Positions 35,401 to 48,200 of a stretch of DNA of 64,000 nucleotides are shown here, one piece after another. The stretch is from positions 178,904 through 242,903 of the forward strand of contig JALPQD010000126.1 of the NCBI GenBank assembly GCA_023101885.1. The letters are read 5' to 3'. Each line of letters begins with the position of its first letter. Within the stretch, counting starts at the first letter, position 1. The position numbers were made by a program, and so were the translations under genes. The DNA comes from Typhlomys cinereus. Lineage: Eukaryota > Chordata > Mammalia > Rodentia > Platacanthomyidae. A model generated the notes under the pieces. That model was given only the letters and a program-made list of their open reading frames with translations, ran no database searches and was not told the origin of the DNA.

Positions 35401-38400
35401 TGTCTGGCCAACTGTACAGAAGGATGCCAACTTCCTCAATCAGCTCTCAGTATTTTATTCCAGGGCCTAGTCACACCTATCATGGGCTGGACCTTCCCAT
35501 CAGCTAGACAATCTCTTGGAGGTTTGGTCTGGGCCTAACTCAACTACTGTGCCCAGAGCTCAAACCCTCAACAGTCAAGTTAACACCTGTGTTTAACTAT
35601 GACAATATCTAACAAAGCATCTAAGAATCACTTCATACTATATATTTTACGGACATTTGGTACAACTGAAGAATGTAACTTGCAGAAATCATTATGTTGC
35701 TAAGCCACTCTTATTTACTATCATTGGGGTCATAGACAAAGCACTTGGCCTTTGACTATATCCTTACAGTCTTCTCATCCTTACTGTTAAATAGGATAGA
35801 GATAAATCATGTGAAAGTGTTTTGTAAACCAAACAGCATCATGCAAAGATTAATCTTAAAACCAGGAAGAAAATGAAAGCTCTTTTCAAAAATTTGAATT
35901 TTATTATCGTAGAGAAAAATCAATCCATATTTTTTGTCGTAAGTAAAAGCAATGAATGAAAATTACTAGAAGCATTTTTGACTCAGTAATGTAAAAACAT
36001 TTCCAGTAATTCAAAGCTAGTTAGCCAAAGATTGGCAAGCACATTTTAAGGTCATGACCTTTCTGAACCTAGGCCTTCCTCTTGTGAGATGTTGAAGGAA
36101 TGTTTTTGGATTACATTTTGTCCAAAATCTCTATAGTAGTTAAAGGCTTGATCTTGGTCATGCCTGGAAAAATTAGGAACACTTGCATTACTAGGTTCAC
36201 TTACTTTTCATTTAAGCTCCTAAAATGAATGATTCATTTAAGTTCCTAAAATGAATGATTTTCACCTTAGAAATATGACATGGATGGTTATAATAGTACC
36301 ATGAAGGATGGTAGATGGGAAAATTTAATGTCTTCTTTCTGAGTATGATTTCAGGGTTCCCTATATCAGCAACGGTATCCTACATTTATTTGAGAATATG
36401 AACCTGTTGGCATTTGGGGGTTGCTCACTGATAGAAGAATGGACTGGCATGCCTGATGTCCTAGGTTTGATTTCCCCAGCACCACTAAAAAATAGACCTA
36501 TGATTCATAGCAAGTTTTTTTTTTTTAAGAGGGACATTGAACTACAGATTGTGGTACTTGATTTACTGGACTTTAGTCATTTGTTTATTATTTACTTTGT
36601 GTGTGTGTGAGAGAGAGACAGAGACAGAGAGAGAGAGGAGAGAGAGAGATTCAGAGGGCACTGTGTATCTCTGTGGAGGAAGGACCAAGGGTGACTTTGG
36701 GAATCATCCTGGATTCCTTCTACCTCCTTTTTGCTTCACTCTGGGATTTCCCAGGCTCTGCCCACCAGGATCTGAAGTGCAGACTGCCATTTCCACCTGG
36801 TGTTTTTTACGTGGGACCTGGGATCTGAACTCAGGATCTTCTGTTTGCAAGGCAGAACCTTAACTCCTGAGCCATTTCTCCAGCCCAGCAAGTTATTTTA
36901 AAAGAATTATCGTATATAACAAAAATATTTTTTTCTTGCACTATTATTTTTGCTATCTTTAAAAAAACTATTGTTTTTCTTTCCTTTTTTATTTTTCATT
37001 TGTTTATTATATAGGGTTTTTTTTTTTTTTTTTTTTTGGTTTGGTTTGGTTTTTGGCCTCACTTCACTATAGTTTAAGCTGTCCTGGAACTCATGTAGCT
37101 TAGGCTGACCTCAAACGTAACAATAATCCATCTGCCTCAGCCTCCTAAGTACTGTGATAACAGCATGAGTCACTATACCCAGGTAGAACTCTTTTCTCTT
37201 TCTTATTGTGGTACATAGGACTGAATCCAGGACTTTTTCAATGGTATACGAGTGCTCTACCACTGAGCTATAACCCCAACATATTATACAGTTTTGGTAT
37301 GAGTGCCCTAAGGTTGCTTTTGGAGTGTGTGTGCATGAGTGCATGCCTGCCTGTATGTTTGGAAATAGTACACCTTTCTTATCCCACACATTTGGAATGT
37401 CAATAGACCTTTACCATTTTTATTTCAAGGTCAGTGGGGAGAAGTTATATGACTGGGGTTTACAAGGATACATATTGGTAGAAGATTTGTGGAAGGAACA
37501 CTTTCAGAAGGTGAGAAACATTTTCATTATTTTTCTTCTGGTTTTAAATATATGGTTTTTCTAACGTCTTCTAGAATGCTTGATAAATTCTTTTGCTTTC
37601 ATTGTTTTTTCTATTTGTTTTCACTTACATTACCAGCTTAGATTTTGTGATGCCCTTTTTGGAAGAGCAATAGAACTTCTGAGCATTTGTTTATGATTGC
37701 TAGGGCCAAAGTAGTAGTAATTAAAAAATGCATTCCATTTCCATCTTAGAACATCCATTGTGTTCTACTTGTATTTTGCTTAAAGTGTAGCTTATTATCT
37801 AAGAGTTTCAAAGGGGACATACTGAAATCCCAGGAACAAGGCACAATTGAGGGCATCCCCTCGCTCTTGCTTACACTTGCCATAAGCTCTGTTCTTTCCT
37901 TTAATGGTAATATCTGTTTGTCTCCTGGCCATATTCTCTGTGCCATGCTTGGCTAAACTAGCTCTTAAGTGGGACATTTTCTATCAGTATCACATATTCC
38001 CTAGCACTCCTTTTTAAAGAATAAACAGTTTTATTTTCACTTCTCTGACATTTTTCTTGGAAGCTTGCTTTCTTATTTGAAAAATTCCCTAACAAAGTTC
38101 ACATCAAAGTTTTTTATGAGAAAGGAAAGGAAATGTCAGAAAAACTAGAAAGAGTCATGAAAAATAAGACTAGGTAAACCTCTACTCGAGTTTGTGGCTG
38201 TGATGTGACCGCAGACTAGGGCACTCCAAAGTCAGGAGGATCCCACACGAGTCTCTGTAGGTCACTGTGATGTTGTGCACACCAAAGCCAAGGTGGGTAA
38301 CACTGGCCAAAACCTTTCTTTTGCTGTTCAATGAGTTTGGCCCATTGCAGGACTATAGTTGGAACAAATAAAATAGGCCAGCAGTTTATGGTAATTTGAA

Positions 38401-39204
38401 GACTCTAGACAGAAAGGAAAAAGAAACTTCTAGCATTAAACCTGCTCAGATTTTTCTGCAAGTCTTTTGAAAATAGAGTAGTAAAGATTTCTAAAGAACT
38501 CATCATTGGTCTGTATTTCTTTGTCTTGTCTGTTACACCTTTGACCCTCTTCAATGTCAGCGGGAAGCGTTTGTTTACCCTGAAAGCATAATTTTCTTAA
38601 TGGTTCTGTTTTCAGTAGAAGGCAGTAAAACAGATGTTTACTTTGTTAAACATTTACTATAAATTTTAAGTGAAAATTGGTAGAAGGTCATATTAGCTCA
38701 AGGTTCAATATACTCAGATTTCAGAAATTATTTCACAATGAAGTGCCACAGGTTTTTAATGACGGGTCTCAACTCTCATTATCTTGATGAATTTCAGAAG
38801 GCTTTTTTTTTAATCACAACAACATTTTTATTAACTGTTTTGGCAAATGCTGAATATAATTTTCACTTGTGATTTTTGAAGAACATGAAGAGTCAATTAG
38901 GAGGGAAGCACATAAGTGCTTTAACTACCGAGCCTTCTTCTCAGCCCAGGCTGCTCTTGGTTGTATTATTTGCCATGTGACCATAGTGCTCCATGTACTC
39001 CCATATAAGTCTGTGGGATCTTGCTGCTGTGCTACATCCCTTGTCCCTTTTAGGAAATGATTCTAAATGTTTGAATTTTGTCTTTCACTGCTTATTAAGG
39101 TAAGTACATCTTTTGGTTTATCTTTGGTCATTTACATTTACTTGATTCAGCTAAAATGGACTGTCTGAACTGTGAACACAGATACGTCCAGAAATATTGT
39201 CATC

Positions 39205-39254
<50 letters not shown>

Positions 39255-42200
39255 TGTATTTGTGTGTGTGTGTGTCTGTGCATGCTTTTGTATAAAGGAA
39301 TATATTCCAATCCAACAATATAACCAAACGTGTATGGACCATCTATCTACTTTTAACAATAGGAAATTACCAAGTCCTCTCGTCTTCCCAGAGGAAACCA
39401 CTACCTAGAATGCTGTGGACTTCATTCCCTTGTTTTTCTTTATTTTTCTTAGCTTATGTATACATATATTCTAAAACACCATGGTCTAGTTTGCCTGTCT
39501 TTGTTTTATTTCATGACATACGGTATCATGTCTCCCAAACTCACTATGTAGTCATAGCCTCAGATTTCTGGTCCTCCTTTGTAAATGCTAGGATTTCAGG
39601 TGTATGCTACCACACTCAGTTCAGCTCACTTAGTTTTTTTTTAATAATAGAAATAAATGTACTAAACATATGTATGTAATTCTGTCTCTGGAATCCTTGT
39701 ATATCTATTAGTTTTTAACTTGTTGTGTTCCCTTAACATTACTTTTATAGGATACTATGGAACTAGGTTGTTCCTTTCAAGTGTCATAGTATATTTTGAT
39801 GAGAAAATACATGTAGATGACTAGTTGAATGGTTTTCAGAATCATACTATAACATACAAAGTAGTAAGCACTTTGTGCGTGCTTCTCAGTTTGTGAGATT
39901 TTTTAGATCACAATCCCTGTTCTGTACATCTGCCCATTTGCAGATTTTTCTAGCTCATACAAAGTGGTCATTTCCAATTTCTGTCAATCTGGTAGGTTAA
40001 ATAAAATGAGTTTTTAATTGTGTGTGTGTGTGTGTTTTCATTTCCCAGCTTGTATTTATTTTGAAAGTTTCAGAAGTATAGATCAGTTTGTAGGACTGGT
40101 AATTTTAAACATTTTGTTAGAGAGAGAGAATGCTTGCTATAAAGTATGTATGGAGGTCAGAGAGCACCTTTTGGAAGTTGATTGTCCCCTTCCACCTTGT
40201 GGACTGGGGATTGAATTCAGGTTGCTAGGTTTGTGCTCAGGCATGGTTTGTGCCTTTACCCATGGAACCATCTCTCTGACCCTCAATCTTTTATAATTTA
40301 ATAATTCTTTTTTTATTATTTATTTCACACGTGTGTGTGATTAAGAGGGCACTGTGTGTCCCTGTGGAGGACCAAGGGTGATTTCAGGAATCATCCTGGA
40401 TTGCTTCTACCTCCTTTTTGCTTGGCTCTGGAATTTCCCAGGCTCTGCCCACCAGAACCTGAAGTTTTTTACATGGGACCTAGGATTCAAACTCAGGACC
40501 TTTTGTGAGGCAGAGTCTTAACTCCTGAGCCAGGCTCTCCAGCCCTCATTCTTTTAATACATGCATATTGTTCTTATATATTCCTTTATGGAAGTATTTG
40601 AAAGTTAGTTATAGATAACATTGCACTTTTTCCCTTGGTATGTATTGGTCAGTATATATTTCCAAAGAACATGAAAATTCATTTACATAATCGTGATAAA
40701 CATTATCATACTTGGGAAAGATAGCATTTCATTGTGCACATCATCTAATATAAAGCCTATATTCAGATTTCCATAGTTGCCCCAGTAATGTGCTTTCCCT
40801 AAACATTTTTAAATTTTTATAATCAACTTAATTATTATAAGGCAAAGGCAAGTGGACTTTGTAATAACTTTCTTGTATTTCTTTCAAGATAGGGTCAAAC
40901 TGTATAGCCCTGTGTTCCAGTTCTACTGACACATTGCTGATAAATTCACCACAAAGCAGCTTATGGGAACAAGGAGGCTTTAATTTGGATTGTGATTGTT
41001 TGGTTATAGTCTTAGTCCAAGTTGGCAGGAGAGTTTATACCAATACCAGCAGCTGAGGAAACTGGCCATACCATATTACTGAGAGATGGGCAAACCTCAC
41101 TGCCAGACTACAAGTCTGCCAAAGCATGTTGAAGAATGCCAACTTACTGAATCAGTTCCCTCCATTTTATTGTCCACCTGCTCAGGGAATGGTTCCACCC
41201 ACTATGGGCTGGGTCTTCCCACATCAATGAAGCAATCTTGTTGGCTTGCTTAGAACTTGCCTTAACTAGAATTCACAGATGTGCCCAGAACTTAGCCTTT
41301 AGTTGTCACAGTGACACCTATATATCTAATTAGCACACTCCACCCCATGTTACAGTCATCTTATGATATGAAATGTGTTTAAATCAATTTCAAAAGCTTT
41401 GAAAGTCTGACACTAAAAGTTTTCATAGTCCAGTTTTAAAATAGTCATTAGTAATCCAGTTCTAATATTTTAAAGATCCAAAGTCTCTTTTAAAAAGACC
41501 AAAACCTTTTAACTGTAAGGTTCTGTCAAATCAAAAGACGCTAAATACTTCAGCATAGATTAAAAATTAAAATCAAGGGGCTGGAGAGGTGGCTCAGGGG
41601 TTAAGCCTCCGCCTTGCAGGCGGAAGGTCCTGAGTTCGTATCCCAGATCCCACGTATAGACGCCAGGCAGAAGCGGGGCAGCCTGCGCTTCTGGTCCTGG
41701 TAGGGCGGAGCCTGTGAATCCCGGGGCAGAAGGAGGTGGAGGCGTCCATGGTGGTTCGCGAATTCGACCGTGGTTCTACACACACACATACACACATACA
41801 CACATGCGCGCGCACATACATGCACAATTGAATAAATAATAATAATAAAAAGCTTAAAAAAATTAAAATCAAGCATAAAAACAGAGTAAAAAAATACCAA
41901 ATTAAGACTAAAGCCTGGTAAGGTAAATATCATATCCTGTAGTTCAGTGTTTATCCTCTGTTTCTCATTTTCTAGTCAGGTCAACTCCTAGATTTTGGGC
42001 AATGTCATTCCTGCATTTCTGGTCACAGACAAACAGCTTTCTTCAGAGTCATGTCTGATCTGCTCTCATAGACTTACTCAGCACACATCCCATGGTTCTG
42101 GCATCTCTACCATCCTGTATTCTCTACTACAACCTTCCTTTGCAGTCGTTTCAAACCTGACACAACAGTTAAAAGTCTCATCCACTCTTAGTGAACCCCT

Positions 42201-45200
42201 CAGTCATTCATCAAAATTAGTACCACCGGATGATGTTGTCAAGTTTTACAGCAAGGCTTTGATGTGCTTGCCCCACTCAATCCACAGCTGTACCAACTTT
42301 TATGTGCTGGCGACCCTGGAAAAGGCTTTTCTAGGCAGCCAAAACTTTTGAAGAGCAAGAAACTGTTTCAGCTTAGGCTTTCTTCTGAAGGAGTTTGTTT
42401 TCACAACACATAATCTCCCCAGGATGGAATTCATCTCTTCCATCATCCCAGTAGAAAGCACTAGGTTTTTCTTTATTGATGTTAATTTCTCCAAGAGGCA
42501 CAACTACTCTGCTGTCTGCCTTTTCCTTCCGAATCTTCAAGACTGCCCACACAACTCTTCTCTATACTGGCCATCATTTTGAAATTCAGCTTCACCATAA
42601 GTCCTTGTACCCTTCAATCATAAGGTGATTCCAAGCAGTTCTTAACTCGCTCAGCATTACTGTTCCATAAATGGCCCACTAAACTCTACTCAATGGTTTT
42701 CATAGCCCACAGTCTCAAAATCTTCAAACATCCCCACATTTCTCCCAACAAAACAAGCAAAACTATCCACATAGCAAAATTTATCAACAACATCCCACCA
42801 GATTCTGGTGTGGTTTATCTGCATGTTGCTGATAAATTCGCAACCAATGAGCTTAAGGGAATAAGGTTTTATTTTCTCTTCTGATTCTTGGTTGTAGTCT
42901 TAGTCCAGCTTTGCTAGGAGAGCTCACATCAATAGCAGGATCCAAGGGAACGTACCATATTATATCCACAGGGATTGCTGAGAGAGGGGCAAACTTTACT
43001 TAATTAGACAGCAAGACTGGAGTGCTGTGATGGCAGGTGTGCGCCACTGTGTCTGACTGCTTTTGTCTTTGGGTGATCAGAAATTCTTTATGTCGATGAC
43101 CATCTTCACCATTATGGTTCTGTCTTTTATTTCAGGAATTAATAAAAAGCAAGCAATATTTATTGATTGTTGATTGTTATTCTAAATGTCTTTTGAAATA
43201 GTCGCAGCCTGGGGTCTGAATATCAGAGGTGGAGGCTAGCTGCATGTGTCGATTGTTAGGGACACAGATGGCAATTTCGCCTTTTAAGTTTTTGAGACAA
43301 AGCTACCCTCAAATCTAGGCTTGCCTGGAACCCATGTATAGCCCAGTCTGACCTTAGATTTATTGGCAGCCCCTTTGCCTTAACCTCCCACTTGTTGAGA
43401 TTACAGGTGTGTGCTGCCACACCCAGCTTCACAGATGGTGCTTTTGGAATTGTCTAATAATTAGCCAGACACAGCACTGGTTCCCAGTACATGTCATATT
43501 TTAGCTTTTCACTGAGTTCTTAAAATCTTACACAAGTTACTTTCAAAGGATTATAAAGTGATTGTTAAAGGCCAACAATAATTAATTGTGTAAAGGGCAA
43601 GAAAACATGTTCAGAAACAACCCTGTTCCCACCATGAAAACAGAGCAGAACTTCTGAAGCTGAGCTTAAATGGTTTTATTCAGGTCTTTGCTGGCTCAGC
43701 AGGAAAATGCAAGGAAAGCAGCAGATGCCACCCTGAGTAAGCACGCTGTGCTTTCTCTTCTTCCATTCCGGATTCCTCAGCTCACTAAGCATGCATTTAG
43801 CTGAAAGCCAGTTATGTGATCTTAAATTTTTGGTCTTTGAAATAAGCTCACCATAGGAGGCCAGATATTGGAAGATTCCACTTCCATGAGGTCTCCAAAA
43901 TAGGCTCATAGTAGCAAAAATAGAATGGTGATTGCCAGGGCTCGGGAAAAATATGTTGGGGAGAAAGTTGCAGAGGAACCAGATAAATAAGTTCTGGACC
44001 TCTGCTGTATAGCCTTGTGCTTTTAGATGACAGCTCCCTCCCTATCATATCCTTGAAAATCTGCTAAGGGCCAAAAGGTTTGCTCAGTGGCACAGCACTT
44101 GCCTAGCACATTCAAAGCCAGCCTAGCAAAAAAAAAAAAACAAAAAAACAAACAAAAAAACAAGAATGTGTTTGTTATGTTTACTATTCTTACCGCTGTA
44201 ACACTCAAAAGAAAGTAAGGGCAATGCAGACTTTCCATAAAGGTAAACTTCTCACTTTGTACCTTTTACACCATCTCAAGTGAGTAGAAATAAAAGTACT
44301 AGAGAATGATTTTTCTTGTTTTGTTAAGCATAGTTACTTAGGAAAATTTTTTAAAAACTAGAAAGCCTGCATGTGTGGGTGGAGAGGTCAGTCGTGCTTG
44401 AGATAAATGCATGTTTTTAGTACCAGAACAGACTGACTGGCAGTCTTTTCACTTCAGTGGGGAAGAAGGCAGATTTGTGCTCCTACCACATCCTTGCCTC
44501 ATCCTAGCCTTGAAGCTTGGGAAGTTACTCTGACGCTGTGGGAAACAGTGTTTGTGTCTCCTGGAGTTGTTTGGGGGATTAAATGCATTTATCTATGTGG
44601 GGAACACATACAATGGATGCGTTCTAACATGACAGCTATCACGCACCACTCATGCAATGCTGCACAGCTTCGTGCCTACAGAAGAGAAAATTCTACTGGT
44701 AGAAAACGGAATCAGGGCTTGTAACCCATAGTCAAAAGTCCTTATAACATTTGGTAAGTTTCCTGTTGGTACCTAAACAAATGACTATAAATTTTCAGGC
44801 CGAGAGATTTATGATCTTTGCACAGTAGGTCAGAAGTCCAATACTAAATCACAGCGTCAGCAGGGTTGCATTCCTTTCTGGAGGCCTGAGAACAGAATTT
44901 CCTGCTCATTTAGGTCGTTGATAGAATTCAGTTCCTTGCTGTTGTCAACAGCAGGTCTGCTTTGCTGGCTAGCTACTCAAGCTGACCCAGCTTCTAGAGA
45001 TCTTGATTCATCTTCAAAGCCAGTAACACAGGCCAAGTGTTTTTCAATTTCCCTCTCTCTCTCAGCTCTTTGTTCTGCCTCCTTCTTAGTCTCTATTAAC
45101 TCTTTAAATTCACTTGGACCATACACATTTTCCAGGGTAACCTCTCCATTTTAAGGGCAGCCAATCAACAACTTAGCTCTAATGCAGCCTCTGTCTCCCT

Positions 45201-48200
45201 TTGCCATGGTAAGGTAACAAGTATAGTCACAGGTTCTGGAGTTGTGATACATATCTTTGGGGGCCACTATTCTGCTTACCATATTCAACGAACTAGGATT
45301 TTGTTGGGGGTTTTAAACAGGTCATTTTTCCTTACATTTGTATTATTTTATGCTTTTATATTGATTCATTACATTAATATACAAAATAACAAGTTTTATT
45401 CAGGCATTTTCATATATACTTTGTTCTTGATGATTCTCCTCCCCCATACCTTTTCCACACTCCTACCCCATTCTTTTGGTCTCCTCTTTCCCACAATTGC
45501 TCCCCTTCTGCTTTCATGCACATGTATTCTGTTACCCTCATTTCACCTTCCCAAGGATCTCTTTTTACATGGTCCTTTTTTTTTAGTTTCATGACCTATA
45601 TCCATACATACCTATACATGTTTGTACTTACACATACATGCAAATTTAAATATAGGGGTTACATATGAGAGAAAACATGGTATCTGTCCTTTAGAGTTTG
45701 GCTTATTTTGTTAACATGATGAGCTCCAGTAGTATTTATTTCCCTGAAAATGTCATGGTTTCAACTTTTCTTAAGGCTGAGTGAGCGACCCACCGCACAG
45801 AAAAGGTCACATTCATGGAGCTTAGGCCTGAATGCTATGCTCTTGCTCAGGAGTCTGTCCCACAGCTGTTATTCCACAAATGAGAATAATGTCTTTTTTA
45901 GGAATTAAGTTATCGATGCAAATAGTTTAGGACTTTGACCATGCGTATGTTTGAACCTTTGTGTATGGTGACCAACACACAGTCTCTGGCAATGTGCATC
46001 ATGGTTTTTTTTTTTTCCTTTGTTTTGTTTGGAGACAGGATCTCTCACTGGCCTGGGGTTACTGATTAGGCTAGCTGGCTAACCCAGAGCTCTGCCTTTC
46101 CAGCATGGGATTACAAAGGTGTGTTTTTCCCCCTTGGGTTCAGAGTAACCAGCTGAAATCCTCGTGCTTACATAGCTTGGATATAGCAAGTGCTTTACTC
46201 ACCGAATTATCTCGCTGACCTGGGACTCAGACGTTTCAAGTAGGCTGCTGTATCTCAAGGTTTGGCTGACTGTATGAATTAGTTATCCATCACTGTGACC
46301 ACATCTCTAATAAGCAGCAATAATAGGAAAGGCCTGTTTTGGCTGTTGGTCTGAGGTAGGAAAGGCATGGTTATAGAAGTGGCTGTCAGCTGTGACTCCT
46401 CGCCTCCTTCCTTCTCAGAACAGGAAGCACTGGGGGGGGGGATTGGCTCTCCGCTCATCATCTTATTCAGCCTGGGACCCTAGCCCATGGACCAGTGCCA
46501 CCAACACTCGTTCTTAGTTCAATCTCTGGAAATCCCTCTGTGTCTCATGGGTGATTCCAAATGCAGTCAGATTGGCAATGACTAATTAACCCTTACACTT
46601 GCAGTACCCCTACACATGGCAGGGTAAAATATTTAGGAATTTGTGTTTTGATTAAAAAAAAAGATTTTTAGTTTTGTGACAAATTATTTATGTCCATAGG
46701 CATGGTAAGAAAATTTACAAACAAAACCAACAATTTATTAAGATTAGCTTGTAAGGAAAGTGATTGAGTTGTATTTTTAAGAAAATAATACTTTCTAAAA
46801 ATGTAAACATTGATTTCTGGCTTGTGCTAAATTGCAAACTGCCTTTTGAAGTAAGAATGCTGTTCTCTCTGAGATCATGGTTCTATCTGCCAAGAGAACT
46901 CACAGTTGTAATGTGGTAGTGGGCGGGAGGGTAGGTTCAATATTTTTTTAGTGCGATTTTACTGTTCTGTTTTGTTATACTGTAAGGGATATGGAACTAA
47001 ACAAAGAAATATTCTTAGCAACAGAGCTGTTCTCTTAAACCTAAATAATGGTCGCCGCTGACTCTATTATGTCTGAAAGATTTTTAAAAAGCTTGTAAAT
47101 GTAGGTTCTTTTCAAGGTTAACATCCTGGCAGGTACAGATATTAGAATGCTGTCTCCCCATCTTCATAAGCTTCATTTTTATCATTTTTTCTGCTTGAAT
47201 AACACACTCCAAAGTCTTTTTCCAAACAGAGACTCTAAATGTAGTCCCGTTTGACCTTAAACTCAGTCCTCCTGCCTCCTCTTCACAAGTTCTGGGATAA
47301 CAGGTATGTGCCACTATGCCTGGCCTGAAACTTCCTTTTAATCTTTATCAGATCTTTAAGTTCTGCCCCATTCCATTTGTTTATTCAACAAACATTCAAA
47401 TACTATATGCCAGGGTATAGTCCTAGGAATAGTGTGTCCTCATAAAGCATAGAGGATCATGAAGGATTGAAAATGAAGGAAATGATACAAACCAGGAAGA
47501 AGATGGGCATAATGCAAGTGAATGAAGGGTTCCATTCTAACCTAAATTGAAGAGCAATGTACAAAGAAAACCTTGAGCAAAGGGTGCATCTTTATTTTGC
47601 TAGGCAAAAATTGGGATTGACCTTTCTGGGGCAACGACTCTATTTTTGCCAAAATTATGTCCCAGGAAGCAGCCTGGCAAGCTTGAGTAACAGCAAAAAG
47701 TTCCCTAGGGCTGTGGCGAGGTACGTGTGTTCACGTGTGTGTACATGTAGGGGCCAAGGTAGGGAGTGACTTTGCAGGAGCAGCAGCCACAGCAACATTA
47801 GGGTTGGGTACTGTAGAACCCTGTTTTATGTCAAAAGGGTGACCACATAAATTATCAGATAGACTAGGCTACTCTTGTGAATGAGAGGTGGGCAGTGTTA
47901 GTTACTCTGGGGCCACAGACATAAAGCAGTATTCAGAGACCAGTTCTCAGCCTTGATGCCATGCTTTCCCTTGACAGTTAGTCACATGTCCCTGTTTCCT
48001 TATCCCCTCTTCACTCATGAGTACCCCTGAGAAGCTGCACCACAACCTGCAGTTGTTCATACTGTCAGCTCATGAGTTTGTCTTCAGTGCTCCAGCGAGT
48101 CTTACTAATATGACTTAAAAATAATAGGAAAAGAAGGCCACTTGGCACATAACCTTATTCCACTAGGCACTTTCTTACATGCTTCTCCTGGATGACGTGA

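Larger units (their letters stand above)
34022..35604 (-). mobile_element. MaLR-type element: LTR, internal region, LTR
   Basis: Two LTRs in the same orientation, 34022-34446 and 35202-35604, enclose 755 bases of internal sequence. Flanks are ATACC (34017-34021) and ATATC (35605-35609), one mismatch in a 5-base duplication. On the minus strand the internal region begins with ttggtacccaggaagtgggg, which I recognise from MaLR internal sequences such as THE1/MT. MaLR interiors have no usable retroviral genes, and none is seen here. Confidence 0.88.
40886..43062 (-). repeat. B1 SINE pieces on both sides of the second MaLR element
   Basis: gatagggtcaaactgtatag at 40889-40910 looks like the reversed B1 beginning. 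agtgctgtgatggcaggtgt at 43017-43062 looks like its other end. About 60 bases expected between them are missing. Confidence 0.5.

Noticed and set aside
39208..39280. Repeated units suggestive of a CRISPR-like or satellite array
   Set aside because: This and the other regular arrays are dinucleotide microsatellites without spacers. The genome is mammalian.
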